From assembly GCA_022791155.1 (NCBI GenBank), contig JAAVYN010000024.1:1-50458 (forward strand): 50,458 nt of DNA, read 5' to 3'. A model generated the notes under the pieces. That model ran no database searches. It was not told the origin of the DNA and saw only the letters and a program-made list of their open reading frames with translations. The stretch comes from Bacillota bacterium (GTDB lineage: Bacteria > Bacillota > Clostridia > Lachnospirales > Anaerotignaceae). How positions within the stretch are numbered: the first letter of the stretch is position 1; each line of letters opens with the position of its first letter. The translations under genes and the position numbers were made by a program. Shown piece by piece: positions 16,351 to 25,252 of the stretch.

Positions 16351-17700
16351 GTGGGAAAGCTATTTGGCACAGACGGCGTAAGAGGAGTGGCCAACACTGA
16401 ACTTACAGGAGAACTCGCATATAAACTTGGGCGCGCTGGCGCATATGTGCTCACAAAAGAAACTGATCACGCGCCAAGAATACTCGTTGGAATGGACACA
16501 CGCATAAGCGGCGACATGCTTGAAAGCGCTCTTGTTGCCGGAATATGTTCTGTGGGAGCCCATGCTATACTTGCGGGCATACTTCCAACACCAGCTGTAG
16601 CATATCTTGTGCGCCGGTATAACCTTGATGCGGGGGTCATGATTTCGGCCTCGCACAACCCTGTGGAATATAACGGCATAAAATTTTTCAATAAAGACGG
16701 ATACAAACTTCATGATGATCTTGAAAATGAAATAGAAGACATATTGTTCAACAGGTTTGAAACGCTTCCAAAGCCAACTGGCGGAAGTGTGGGCACAAAA
16801 TCTGTGTGCGACGACGCCATTGAGGATTATATTAACTTTTTGACAAAATCCACAAGCTCAAGCTTTAAGGGGATTAAAGTTGCTCTTGACTGTGCCAATG
16901 GCGCTTCATATAAAGCGGCTCCAATTGCGATACTCAATCTTGGCGCCTCCATGTGCATAATACACAACGAGCCTGATGGTTCAAACATAAATGAAAAGTG
17001 CGGCTCAACGCACATTGAAGACTTGAAGGAATTTGTTGTTGAAAACGGCGCCGACATAGGCTTTGCCTTTGATGGCGACGCTGACAGATGTCTTGCCGTT
17101 GACGAAAATGGCGAGCTCATTGACGGCGACAAGCTGCTTGCCATATGCGGGCTTTATATGAAAGAGAACGACAAACTCAAAAACAACACAATTGTTGGAA
17201 CTGTCATGAGCAATCTTGGATTCATGCTTATGGGGAAAAAGCATGGCATAAACATTGAACAGACAAATGTTGGTGACAGATATGTTCTTGAAAGAATGAT
17301 TGAGGGCGGATTTAACATAGGCGGCGAACAGTCTGGCCACATAATATTTTTGGATGACAACACAACCGGCGATGGCATATTGACTGCCATAAAGGTTCTC
17401 ACTGTGATGAAAGAACGTGGGAAAAAAGCTTCAGAACTTGCCTCTGTCATGGAAGTTCTCCCACAAGTGCTTGAAAACGCAAAGGTTGACAATTCAAGAA
17501 AAAATGATTATGTCAATGACAGCGAAATAATGGCCGCAATTGAAGGCGTGAATGAAATGTTTTCAGGCAGTGGCCGTGTTCTCATACGCCCCAGTGGCAC
17601 AGAGCCGCTTGTGCGTGTGATGATAGAGGGCAAAAACATATCGCTGATGAATGAGGAAGCAAAAAAACTGGCGCGGCTCATCGAACTTAGGCTTAATTAA
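16351..17700 (+). CDS. glmM: Phosphoglucosamine mutase
   Basis: A 449-residue alpha-D-phosphohexomutase converting glucosamine-6-phosphate to glucosamine-1-phosphate for UDP-GlcNAc and peptidoglycan synthesis. The N-terminus [11 protein letters not shown] is characteristic of GlmM. The phosphoserine loop ISASHNP places the catalytic Ser at residue 101. The Mg2+ loop DGDADRC and the C-terminal phosphate-binding motif [12 protein letters not shown] are both present. The length fits the family. The start is GTG 16351, after AAGGAGGA. glmS follows after 12 bases, so the two successive steps of amino-sugar synthesis form an operon. Confidence 0.96.
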   Translation: MGKLFGTDGVRGVANTELTGELAYKLGRAGAYVLTKETDHAPRILVGMDTRISGDMLESALVAGICSVGAHAILAGILPTPAVAYLVRRYNLDAGVMISASHNPVEYNGIKFFNKDGYKLHDDLENEIEDILFNRFETLPKPTGGSVGTKSVCDDAIEDYINFLTKSTSSSFKGIKVALDCANGASYKAAPIAILNLGASMCIIHNEPDGSNINEKCGSTHIEDLKEFVVENGADIGFAFDGDADRCLAVDENGELIDGDKLLAICGLYMKENDKLKNNTIVGTVMSNLGFMLMGKKHGINIEQTNVGDRYVLERMIEGGFNIGGEQSGHIIFLDDNTTGDGILTAIKVLTVMKERGKKASELASVMEVLPQVLENAKVDNSRKNDYVNDSEIMAAIEGVNEMFSGSGRVLIRPSGTEPLVRVMIEGKNISLMNEEAKKLARLIELRLN

Positions 17701-17712
17701 GGAGGTCAATAT

Positions 17713-19548
17713 ATGTGTGGAATTGTTGGCTATATCGGTTCAAAACAGGCGCCCTCCATACTCATGGAAGGTTTGAGAAAACTGGAATACAGAGGCTATG
17801 ACTCGGCGGGAATAGCTGTTTTTGACGGTTCAAAAATAAACATGCTCAAGGCAAAAGGCAAGCTTGTGAACCTTGCCGGAAGGCTTGACGAAAACCCTAT
17901 TGCCGGAAACGTTGGCATTGGTCACACACGCTGGGCAACTCATGGCGTTCCAAGCGACATAAACTCACACCCACATGTCAGTGGCGACAGAACAATTGCG
18001 GTTGTTCACAATGGAATAATTGAGAACTATATGAACATAAAAGAGGATTTGTCACAAAAGGGATATAAGTTTGTTTCTGACACAGACACTGAAACCGTGG
18101 CGCACCTCATAGACTTCTATTATAAACAGGGGATTTCATTCACCGATTCTGTTTTCAAAGTTCTCAACGAAATTGAGGGCGCATATGCCCTTGCCATATT
18201 GTGCCGCGACTGCCCCGACACAATAATTGCTGCGCGCAAAAACTGCCCTTTGATTATTGGCCTTGGCGATGGCGAGAATTTCATATCTTCTGACATTCCG
18301 GCCATACTTCATCACACAAGAGATGTCTATCTTCTTGAAAACGACGAGGTTGCCATTGTCAAAAAAGACAGCGTTGAAATTTTTGACAACAAAAAGGAAC
18401 CTGTTCACCATGATATATTCAAAGTCAATTGGGACATAGATGCCGCGGAAAAAGATGGCTATGACCACTTTATGATTAAAGAAATAAATGAACAGCCAAA
18501 AATTGTTCAAGACATACTTTCAAGACGTGCCCCTGAAGAAAGCGATTTTGTCAATCTTGAGGGAATAAATCTCACAAAAGAAGACATTGAAAATATAAGC
18601 AGAATTTATGTTGTTGCATGTGGAACAGCATATCATGCAGGGCTGATTGGAAAATGTCTGATTGAAAAGATTGCAAGGATCCCCGTTGTTGCTGACTTTG
18701 CCAGTGAATTTAGATATAAAAACCCTATATTGGATGAAAAAACACTTGTGATTGTCATTTCTCAAAGTGGCGAAACAGCGGACACACTTGAGGCATTGAG
18801 GATAGCAAAAAGGAACAATGCGCGCGTTTTGGCAATTGTCAACACCGTTGGAAGCTCCATTGCGCGTGAAGCTGATGATGTTTTCTATATACTTGCCGGG
18901 CCGGAAATATCTGTTGCTTCAACAAAGGCATTCACAGCACAGGTTATATCCATGGAGCTTATATGCTGCCACATAGCAATGGAAACAGGAAAAATGACAA
19001 AAGAGGAATTTGTGGCAATCAGAAAGAATTTGCATGACATTCCGAGCAAAATATCACAAGTGATTCAAAAATGTGCTGTTGAAGATAAGCTTGCTGAAAA
19101 ATATATCAGCTCAAAAAATGTGTTCTATATTGGCCGCGGACTGGACTATCTGACAAGCATGGAAAGCTCGCTTAAACTTAAGGAAATAGCATATCTTCAC
19201 AGCGAGGCATATGCCGCCGGCGAGCTGAAGCACGGCCCAATAGCAATGATTGAGGAATGCACGCTTGTTATAGCAATGATGACTCAAAAAGAACTTTTTG
19301 AAAAGACGCTGTCGAACATAAAAGAGGTTAAGGCACGCGGTGCAAAAGTCATTGCCATAACTTTTGACAGCATTGAGGGTTTGAAAAATGAAGTTGACGA
19401 CATCATATATATTCCAGAAAGTGACTGGATGACTTCACCAGTTGTTGCAAACGTGACAACACAGCTTTTTGCATATTACATGGCCAAACGCCTTGGCACA
19501 GATGTTGATCAGCCAAGAAACCTTGCCAAATCTGTCACTGTTGAATGA
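17713..19548 (+). CDS. glmS: Glutamine--fructose-6-phosphate aminotransferase (isomerizing)
   Basis: A 611-residue enzyme making glucosamine-6-phosphate from fructose-6-phosphate and glutamine. The N-terminal Ntn glutaminase domain starts MCGIVGYIG, with Cys2 as nucleophile after Met removal, and contains EYRGYDSAG and GHTRWATHG. Two SIS domains follow (CGTAYHAG, SQSGETADTLEA, ISVASTKAFTAQ), with ELKHGPIAMI and the C-terminal PRNLAKSVTVE. ATG 17713 follows AAGGAGGT. It is directly downstream of glmM. Many Firmicutes place a glmS ribozyme upstream of glmS; with only 12 bases between the genes none can be present here. Confidence 0.97.
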   Translation: MCGIVGYIGSKQAPSILMEGLRKLEYRGYDSAGIAVFDGSKINMLKAKGKLVNLAGRLDENPIAGNVGIGHTRWATHGVPSDINSHPHVSGDRTIAVVHNGIIENYMNIKEDLSQKGYKFVSDTDTETVAHLIDFYYKQGISFTDSVFKVLNEIEGAYALAILCRDCPDTIIAARKNCPLIIGLGDGENFISSDIPAILHHTRDVYLLENDEVAIVKKDSVEIFDNKKEPVHHDIFKVNWDIDAAEKDGYDHFMIKEINEQPKIVQDILSRRAPEESDFVNLEGINLTKEDIENISRIYVVACGTAYHAGLIGKCLIEKIARIPVVADFASEFRYKNPILDEKTLVIVISQSGETADTLEALRIAKRNNARVLAIVNTVGSSIAREADDVFYILAGPEISVASTKAFTAQVISMELICCHIAMETGKMTKEEFVAIRKNLHDIPSKISQVIQKCAVEDKLAEKYISSKNVFYIGRGLDYLTSMESSLKLKEIAYLHSEAYAAGELKHGPIAMIEECTLVIAMMTQKELFEKTLSNIKEVKARGAKVIAITFDSIEGLKNEVDDIIYIPESDWMTSPVVANVTTQLFAYYMAKRLGTDVDQPRNLAKSVTVE

Positions 19549-20035
19549 GGCGACATATGAATTGGCCGAATGACTGAATTTTTGTGTGACGTTGTTCGGA
19601 TTTGTGGACATGGAATGCAGAAGTTCATAATCATGTTGAAGCGGCATAATATTATTGCAGGCTTACTTAAATATGCAAAGATTTCTGAAAGGCTGTGTTT
19701 TAGCCCGCTTTTGGCATTGCTTGTGAAGCTTTAATGAAAAGACCTCCGCTTTTTTAGGCTGGGGTTTTTTAACATTAACGCCGTTGTTCAACATTATATA
19801 TATTTGGTTTTTGGCTTGCCGAAGTTTGTATGTTTTTGTGATTCGATTTGCGTTTTGAAAACTGAAAATTGATTTCATATGGATATAGAAGGTTTATAAT
19901 TTTTAATATGGGAATATATTCATGTGACTTTGTTTGTTTTGCAAAAATTTTGGAATCCTTTGGAACATAATTTATATATTTTTCGTAAAACAAATATACA
20001 AACTAAATTTATGGATTATTGAAAGAGGTGTTTTT
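19549..20035. other. Gene-free stretch between glmS and the SIMPL protein gene
   Basis: No coding sequence is supported. It contains a probable terminator (19737-19770) and, near the right end, an AT-rich region with a possible TTGGAA-17-TATATA promoter for the SIMPL gene. Nothing else was recognised. Confidence 0.4.
19737..19770 (+). terminator. Probable terminator of glmM-glmS
   Basis: AAAAGACCTC (19737-19746) can pair with GGGGTTTTTT (19761-19770) using two G-U pairs; the 3' arm ends in six T. Confidence 0.5.
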
Positions 20036-20764
20036 ATGAAGATGAGATTTAGAGTTTTTGTTGCTTGCTGTTTGTCAGCAATTTTCATGTTGACAGCCAC
20101 AGCATTTGCCGCTGAAACAAATGGCAAAAGGACAATCACGACAAACGGCAATGGCAGCGTTTTTGTTGAACCGGACACAGCAAAAGTGAATATAGGTGTG
20201 CAGACCACGGAACAAAGTGCGTCTGAGGCTCAAAGCAAAAATGCCGAGATTATGAAAAATGTCATAGAAAGTCTTGGCCAAATTGGGATAACAAAAGAAC
20301 AAATTAAAACGAGTGATTTTTTTGTATATCCAAGCTATTCATACAACGAAAATTCCGAGGGCGAAATTAAAAACTACACAGCTTCAAACACAATTGAGGT
20401 GACAACAAATGATCTTGACAGCGTTTCGTCAATAATTGACACGGCAACTCAAGCAGGAGCAAACAATAATAACGGAGTGCACTTTTCCGTTAAAGACCCT
20501 TCAAAATATTATGGGGAAGCATTGGCATTGGCTGTTAACAATGCTAAAACAAGCGCCGATTATATTGCAAAGACCATTGGATTTTCAATAGGCGCTCCAA
20601 TAAGCATATCTGAAGAAAGCAATGGCTATTCATATGAAAAAGGGTTTTATAAAGAGACAGCGGCCTATGACGTGGCTGAAAACTCTTCGGGCCGCGGTTC
20701 AACAGAAATTTATTATGATGACATTGAAATTTCAGCAAGGGTTAAAGCTGTGTATGAATATTGA
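20036..20764 (+). CDS. Secreted SIMPL-domain (DUF541) protein
   Basis: A 242-residue exported protein. The N-terminus is a clear signal peptide (basic KMRFR, hydrophobic core, likely cleavage after AFA before AETNG). The mature part is a SIMPL/DUF541 domain: ITTNGNGSVFVEPDTAKVNI at the start, a YPSYSYNENS loop in the middle, then ALALAVNNAKTSADYIAKTIG and IEISARVKAVYEY at the end. The family includes BP26 and YggE; its function is uncertain (oxidative stress, channel-like assemblies). ATG 20036 is chosen because AGAGGTG precedes it and it gives the signal peptide. It is a single-gene unit ended by the 20781-20820 hairpin. Confidence 0.9.
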   Translation: MKMRFRVFVACCLSAIFMLTATAFAAETNGKRTITTNGNGSVFVEPDTAKVNIGVQTTEQSASEAQSKNAEIMKNVIESLGQIGITKEQIKTSDFFVYPSYSYNENSEGEIKNYTASNTIEVTTNDLDSVSSIIDTATQAGANNNNGVHFSVKDPSKYYGEALALAVNNAKTSADYIAKTIGFSIGAPISISEESNGYSYEKGFYKETAAYDVAENSSGRGSTEIYYDDIEISARVKAVYEY

Positions 20765-20780
20765 TATATAATGTTCGAAG

Positions 20781-20820
20781 TGCCTCACTGTGCAAGCACA
20801 TTGCATTGTGAGGCATTTTA
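20781..20820 (+). terminator. Terminator after the SIMPL gene
   Basis: TGCCTCAC (20781-20788) pairs with GTGAGGCA (20808-20815), followed by TTTTATT. A smaller TGTGC/GCACA hairpin nests in the loop. Confidence 0.7.
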
Positions 20821-20881
20821 TTATGCATATGTGTTATCTTCAAGTGATTTTATGAGGCGCTGGGCATATTTTTCAATTTGT

Positions 20882-21382
20882 TCATTTTATATCAAATTCG
20901 GCCGCCAGATGATGAAAAGTTTTGTCACCCGCTTCCATTTCCAACACAAAACGATAGGAGCCTGCTTCTAAGCGGTTGCCATAGTTGGCATGTTTTTGAA
21001 CAATGCTCCCCTGCAATGTTCGGTTTTCTCCTCCCAATGAAAGCTTCATGTTGTTGAAAGAGGGATTGTCATGTGAGTGCTCCAAAATGTGCCACTGACC
21101 ATTCACAAAACGTTCAATATGCCCAAGTTCCGAACCGTGTTCGGTGAGTGAATATATTTCTTTTGAATCTGCTGTGACAGTCCAACGAATTGTATATCCA
21201 TTAAAAGGAGACCATGAGGGCTTCTCCATTGTAAGCTGAAAACCGTCAAGCTGATTGACAGCGTGCGAAACAGGCTCCCCAAGTGCGGGATATTCTGCCG
21301 TGACATGCAATGACAGCAATATTGCGCCAACGCACAGAACAACCACAGCAAACAAAATGATATATCCACGATGTTTTTTCAT
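20882..21382 (-). CDS. Membrane-anchored Ig-like domain protein (Big_14-like)
   Basis: A 166-residue protein with one N-terminal membrane segment (after KKHRG, about residues 6-25) that anchors or exports it, then an extracytoplasmic beta-rich domain. The pattern of a variable strand, FVNGQWHIL, N-N-x-x-L, and a late LEAGSYRFVLE plus AAEFDIK matches the bacterial Ig-like domain found in many small clostridial secreted proteins (Big_14 type). There is no lipobox cysteine. The function is unknown. ATG 21382 follows GGGG; an in-frame ATG at 21400 has no better SD. It is divergent from the GH13 unit. Confidence 0.7.
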   Translation of the reverse strand: MKKHRGYIILFAVVVLCVGAILLSLHVTAEYPALGEPVSHAVNQLDGFQLTMEKPSWSPFNGYTIRWTVTADSKEIYSLTEHGSELGHIERFVNGQWHILEHSHDNPSFNNMKLSLGGENRTLQGSIVQKHANYGNRLEAGSYRFVLEMEAGDKTFHHLAAEFDIK

Positions 21383-21475
21383 ATGAAAGACCCCTTTCAA
21401 GTTCAGCTTTATTCCTTTATTATAATGCTTCTGTCAATGCATATCAATGCTTGTTTATTTGCTGGAGGTGCAAAA

Positions 21476-21562
21476 GTGAAAAGAAAGGAAAAGTCTTTTG
21501 ACTTGACCAAATATAAAATAAATAATATACTTATTAAAACAGAGAATTTTGATGAGAGATGA
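21476..21562 (+). CDS. 28-residue upstream ORF translationally coupled to the GH13 gene
   Basis: GTG 21476 is preceded at 5 bases by a perfect GGAGGTG (21464-21470). It runs for 28 codons (KRKEKSFDLTKYKINNILIK, then TENFDER) and stops at TGA 21560-21562, overlapping the GH13 ATG at 21559 as ATGA. The GH13 start itself has only a weak SD, so ribosomes probably reach it by re-initiation from this ORF. The basic peptide matches nothing I know. It may act as a leader rather than a protein. Alternatively it is the remnant of a longer N-terminus in another frame. Confidence 0.5.
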   Translation: MKRKEKSFDLTKYKINNILIKTENFDER

Positions 21563-23625
21563 TGAAAATGGATAATAACGAGGAAAAACGTGAAAGACTA
21601 AATATTGAAGCCGTTTTTAGCGATGAAACACGAAATTTCCGTTATCCTGAGGAGCCAACGTGGAGAGACAAAATCACAGTGAGGCTTAGAACGAAAAAAG
21701 ATAACGCCGATGAGGTTTTCATGGTGTGGAATGATGTCAAAATAAAGATGAGCGTTGAGAAAAGCGAAGGGATTTTTGACTATTATGAGGGGGTTTTTCT
21801 GCCTTCAGACGAAAATGTAAAATACTATTTCGAAATAAAAAGAAATGATGAAGTGTTTTATTATTCAAAACTGGGGATAAGTGGACAGCCGCTTAGATAT
21901 GCAGACTTCTACATAGTGAAAAATTTCAAAACGCCACTTTGGAGCCGCGGAAGCATTATGTATCAAATTTATGTTGACAGGTTCTCAAACTCTGACAAGT
22001 CAAATGATGTTGTTGACGGTGAATATATATATTGGGACAAACCGGTTCATTTTGTCAAAAACTGGTTTGAACCGCCTTCTTCAAACGACATACAAAATTT
22101 TTATGGCGGAGATTTGCAAGGGGTCATAGATAAACTTCCATATCTCAAAAATCTTGGCGTTGATGCAATATATTTTAATCCTATATTTGTTTCGCCAAGC
22201 AACCATAAATATGACATTCAGGACTATGACCATGTTGATCCCCACATTGGGAGGATTGTCAGCGACGGCGGCGTTCCCGTTCAAAGTGGCGAAAAGGACA
22301 ACAAAAACGCCTCAAAATATATCAAAAGAACAACAGACAGAAAAAACCTGATTGCCAGTGATGAGCTTTTTATGGAGCTTGTGAGAAAGGCTCATGGATT
22401 GGGCATGAAGGTTATACTTGATGGTGTTTTTAATCACTGCGGCGATTTCAACAAATGGCTTAACAAGCAAAAAATATATAAAGTCAGCGAAGGATACGAA
22501 AAAGGAGCATATGAGGATTTTGGAAGCCCCTATAGAGACTACTTTGTTTGGAACGATGACGGAAAGTGGCCAGACAATTATGATGGCTGGTGGGGTTTTT
22601 CAAATCATCCAAAGCTGAATTATGAAGGCTCGCAGCTTCTTTTTAGCGAAATCATGAGGATTGCCAAAAAATGGGTTATGCCGCCTTATGATGCTGACGG
22701 CTGGAGAGTTGACGTGGCGGCCGACTTAGGGCAAAGCGCCGAATTTAACCACTTTTTTTGGCAGGAGTTTAGAAAGGCGGTCAAAAGCGCAAAATCTGAA
22801 GCAGTGATATTGGCAGAGCACTATGGCGATCCGGCGCCGTGGCTGAATGGCCATGAGTGGGACACAATAATGAACTATGACGCTTTCATGGAGCCAGTGA
22901 GCTTTTTCTTTTGCGGAATGGAAAAGCACGGCGACTATTTCAGAGAGGATTTGTTGAACAATGGCAAGGCGTTTGCTGTGACAATGGTTCAAAACATGGC
23001 GCGTCTTCCACGTCAAACGCTTTTCACAGCCATGAATCAGCTGAGCAACCACGACCATTCAAGGTTTCTCACAAGAACAAATTTGAGGTGTGGGCGTTTG
23101 GGCGAGCTTAAAAGCAGTGATGCCGAAATGGGGATCAATGCAGCAGTTTTCAGAGAGGCGGTTATGCTTCAGATGACATGGGTTGGCTCGCCAACAATAT
23201 ACTATGGCGATGAGGCTGGGTTGTGCGGCTTCACCGACCCTGACAACAGGCGCACATATCCATGGGGCTGTGAAGACATAAGCCTGATTGAATTTCACCG
23301 TGAACTGGTTTATATAAGGAAGAATTATCCGGCGCTTAGCTTTGGCTCAACAATGTTTTTGAACGAGGACTATGGCATTGTTTCATATGGCCGGTTTGAC
23401 AGCCGGGACAGAATTGTTGTTGCGTTTAACAACACAGATGATGAAAAGCTGATTTCAATTCCGGTTTGGCGCATAGGGGTTGAAGAAGGAAGCACAATGG
23501 AAAAACTGTATATGACAACAATTGAGGGCTTTGGACATTCTGGAAAAAGTTTCAGAGTTATCAACGGAAGCATAAGTGTGCTTTTGAAGCGAAGAACAGG
23601 GGTTATACTTCATGAAAAACATTGA
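21559..23625 (+). CDS. GH13 alpha-glucan hydrolase (neopullulanase/cyclomaltodextrinase-like)
   Basis: A 688-residue cytosolic glycoside hydrolase. An N-terminal beta domain of about 120 residues (WRDKITVRLRTKKDNADEVF and following), like CBM34/early-set domains, precedes the (beta/alpha)8 barrel. Conserved GH13 regions: DGVFNHCG (region I), DGWRVDVAAD with nucleophile Asp385, ILAEHYG with acid/base Glu420, and SNHDHSRF with Asp499. Entry to the barrel is MYQIYVDRFSNSD and NPIF.SPSNHKYD. There is no signal peptide, so it probably degrades maltodextrins or glycogen inside the cell. Numbering uses ATG 21559; ATG 21562 or 21568 are equally possible, as the SD is weak. It is coupled to the 28-aa ORF upstream and overlaps rluA-like by 14 bases. 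Confidence 0.92.
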   Translation: MMKMDNNEEKRERLNIEAVFSDETRNFRYPEEPTWRDKITVRLRTKKDNADEVFMVWNDVKIKMSVEKSEGIFDYYEGVFLPSDENVKYYFEIKRNDEVFYYSKLGISGQPLRYADFYIVKNFKTPLWSRGSIMYQIYVDRFSNSDKSNDVVDGEYIYWDKPVHFVKNWFEPPSSNDIQNFYGGDLQGVIDKLPYLKNLGVDAIYFNPIFVSPSNHKYDIQDYDHVDPHIGRIVSDGGVPVQSGEKDNKNASKYIKRTTDRKNLIASDELFMELVRKAHGLGMKVILDGVFNHCGDFNKWLNKQKIYKVSEGYEKGAYEDFGSPYRDYFVWNDDGKWPDNYDGWWGFSNHPKLNYEGSQLLFSEIMRIAKKWVMPPYDADGWRVDVAADLGQSAEFNHFFWQEFRKAVKSAKSEAVILAEHYGDPAPWLNGHEWDTIMNYDAFMEPVSFFFCGMEKHGDYFREDLLNNGKAFAVTMVQNMARLPRQTLFTAMNQLSNHDHSRFLTRTNLRCGRLGELKSSDAEMGINAAVFREAVMLQMTWVGSPTIYYGDEAGLCGFTDPDNRRTYPWGCEDISLIEFHRELVYIRKNYPALSFGSTMFLNEDYGIVSYGRFDSRDRIVVAFNNTDDEKLISIPVWRIGVEEGSTMEKLYMTTIEGFGHSGKSFRVINGSISVLLKRRTGVILHEKH

Positions 23626-24280
23626 AGTGCTTTTTGAAGATGAACATTTGATTGTGGCTTTTAAGCCGGCAAAGGTTCCGTCACAGGCGGACAAAACCGG
23701 CGATCCCGATTTGGCAGGATTTTTGTCACAGCGCGTTGGACACAATGTTCATATAATAAACAGGCTTGACCGCCCTGTGAGCGGAATAACACTTTTTGCC
23801 AAAGACAGCAAAACGGCGGCAGATCTCAGTGAAAAAATGAGCAAGGGCAGTTTCACAAAGGAATATTTGACAGTTTTGTGTGGAAAACCGGACAAAGAAA
23901 GTGCTTTGCTTTGCGACTATGTTGTGAAAGACGGAAGAGGCAACACAAGCCGCGTGGTTGCAAAGGAAGAAAAAAATGCAAAATATGCTGAACTTGAATA
24001 TGAAACATTGGCCGTGACTGAAGACAGTGAATTTGGAACACTTTCACTTGTGAAGGTGAAATTGCTGACAGGAAGGCACCACCAAATAAGAGTTCAGTTT
24101 GCGCACAGGGGAACTCCAATTTGGGGTGACACAAAATATAACCCCAAATTTCAGAGAACAAGAAAACAAATTGAATTGGCGCTGTGTTCATCAGCAATTA
24201 AATTTGTTCACCCTGCAACAGGTGAAAGCATTGAATTTGAAATTTCTGGAAAAGGAGAGGCATTTGACAAATTCGGCTGA
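23612..24280 (+). CDS. RluA family RNA pseudouridine synthase
   Basis: A 222-residue pseudouridine synthase of the RluA/RsuA superfamily, without an S4 RNA-binding domain. The catalytic motif INRLDRPVSGITLFAK carries the essential Asp in RLDR. Also present are LTGRHHQIRVQFAHRG and GDTKYN. The target (23S rRNA or tRNA uridine) cannot be told from sequence. ATG 23612 lies inside the GH13 gene (14-base overlap), and a short GGGG precedes it, so translation is coupled to the glucanase gene. The large hairpin at 24415-24484 ends the unit. Confidence 0.92.
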   Translation: MKNIEVLFEDEHLIVAFKPAKVPSQADKTGDPDLAGFLSQRVGHNVHIINRLDRPVSGITLFAKDSKTAADLSEKMSKGSFTKEYLTVLCGKPDKESALLCDYVVKDGRGNTSRVVAKEEKNAKYAELEYETLAVTEDSEFGTLSLVKVKLLTGRHHQIRVQFAHRGTPIWGDTKYNPKFQRTRKQIELALCSSAIKFVHPATGESIEFEISGKGEAFDKFG

Positions 24281-24414
24281 ACTTCATTTTTGTGATGAAT
24301 GATTTTTCAAATTGAGCAAGGAAAGCTTTGTGCATATTGTGAGAGCTGCTTTGAGTTCACTTCAAAGTGACGCGGGTGTGAAGCTTTGTGCATATAAAAC
24401 ACAGATATTTTTTG

Positions 24415-24484
24415 AATGGGCATTGGCTTGCATGGTTGTGTTTTAGTTTTTCTGACGACACAATGCAGCCAGCGCCCATTTTTT
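24415..24484 (+). terminator. Long terminator after the RluA-family gene
   Basis: AATGGGC (24415-24421) pairs with GCCCATT (24474-24480), and inner blocks GGCT..GCA..TTGTGT pair with ACACAA..TGC..AGCC. Six T follow at 24479-24484. Confidence 0.75.
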
Positions 24485-24534
24485 AGTGCACACAATTTTT
24501 GATGAATGTATTTTCATAAATTTGAAAAAAGGTA

Positions 24535-24562
24535 TTGACATTGGCAAAAAAAAGAGTATTAT
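24535..24562 (+). promoter_or_regulatory. Promoter of the mcsA-mcsB-clpC operon
   Basis: TTGACA (24535-24540), 16 bases, and TATTAT (24557-24562). The first CIRCE-like repeat begins 17 bases after the -10 box, so a bound repressor would block the start region. Confidence 0.7.
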
Positions 24563-24578
24563 ATCAGATATAAAGAAA

Positions 24579-24605
24579 TTAGCAGTCACATGATTAAGTG
24601 GCTAA
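24579..24605. promoter_or_regulatory. CIRCE-like inverted repeat, copy 1
   Basis: TTAGCAGTC (24579-24587), 9 bases, AGTGGCTAA (24597-24605). The CIRCE element bound by HrcA is TTAGCACTC-N9-GAGTGCTAA; the arms are TTAGC/GCTAA at the same 27-base span, with the inner bases diverged. The same arms recur in copy 2. Confidence 0.55.
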
Positions 24606-24698
24606 CAACAATTTGTTCTTAACAAATTTATTTGTATTATATGTTAATATCTGCATAATAATAGAGACTGTAAAAAGTCTTATAATTTTTAATTTTTA

Positions 24699-24725
24699 TT
24701 AGCACTCGGTTTGACTGGTGGCTAA
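24699..24725. promoter_or_regulatory. CIRCE-like inverted repeat, copy 2
   Basis: TTAGCACTC (24699-24707, a perfect CIRCE left arm), 9 bases, GGTGGCTAA (24717-24725). It ends 8 bases before the mcsA SD (GGAGGTG, 24734-24740), so it may also fold in the mRNA over the start of translation. Confidence 0.6.
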
Positions 24726-24745
24726 TAAATGCTGGAGGTGTAATC

Positions 24746-25249
24746 ATGATTTGTGAGAAATGCAAAAAAAATCAGGCGACAGTGCACATGAAACAGATAA
24801 TCAACGGCGATGCGAGAGAAGTTCATCTTTGTCAGGAATGTGCCTCCGCTTATGATATTGGAAACAGTTTTGCCTTTGACTTCAGCAGCATGTTTCAAGA
24901 TCTTTTTAACATGGCGGCTGCACCAGTTGGGCTTGAAATGGGACACAAAAACAGCAGCATGAAATGCGGTGTCTGTGGCATGACATATAATGAATTCATG
25001 AGGACAGGAAAAATAGGGTGTGCCTCATGCTATGACACATTTTATAACAACATACAGCCAACGCTCAAAAGCATTCACGGAAGTGACGAACATAAAGGCA
25101 AAATTCCTCAAAAAAGCGGCGGAAAAATGCTCAAAAAACGCGAGATTGACAGCTTGAAAAAACGGCTTTCAGCCGCCATTGAAAATGAGGAGTTTGAAGA
25201 AGCGGCAAAACTTAGGGATCGCATAAGAGAATTGGGAAAGGAGGAATGA
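24746..25249 (+). CDS. mcsA: McsA, activator of the McsB protein-arginine kinase
   Basis: A 167-residue zinc protein. CxxC motifs are visible at the N-terminus (ICEKCKK, LCQEC) and in the middle (CGVCG, CASC), giving two zinc sites as expected for McsA. A C-terminal UVR motif (about 130-165) reads KKRLSAAIENEEFEEAAKLR. McsA binds and activates McsB and stabilises it. ATG 24746 follows GGAGGTG. It is first in the operon; in most Firmicutes ctsR is first, and its absence here is notable. The McsB start follows 3 bases after the McsA stop. Confidence 0.93.
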   Translation: MICEKCKKNQATVHMKQIINGDAREVHLCQECASAYDIGNSFAFDFSSMFQDLFNMAAAPVGLEMGHKNSSMKCGVCGMTYNEFMRTGKIGCASCYDTFYNNIQPTLKSIHGSDEHKGKIPQKSGGKMLKKREIDSLKKRLSAAIENEEFEEAAKLRDRIRELGKEE

Positions 25250-25252
25250 CGC

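Larger units (their letters stand above)
24281..24745. other. Gene-free stretch before mcsA: terminator, promoter and regulatory repeats
   Basis: No ctsR gene or other coding region is seen. In order it holds a long terminator hairpin (24415-24484), a sigma-A promoter (24535-24562), two CIRCE-like 27-bp elements (24579-24605 and 24699-24725), between them a perfect AATTTGTT-CTT-AACAAATT repeat (24610-24628), and a small AGACT/AGTCT hairpin (24665-24680). Confidence 0.6.

Noticed and set aside
16179-17712. glmS ribozyme searched for before glmM and glmS
   Set aside because: Only 12 bases separate glmM and glmS, and no recognisable ribozyme core was seen in the glmM leader.
24535-24745. CtsR box searched for before mcsA
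   Set aside because: No GGTCAAA-type direct heptad repeats are present; the visible symmetry is TTAGC/GCTAA.
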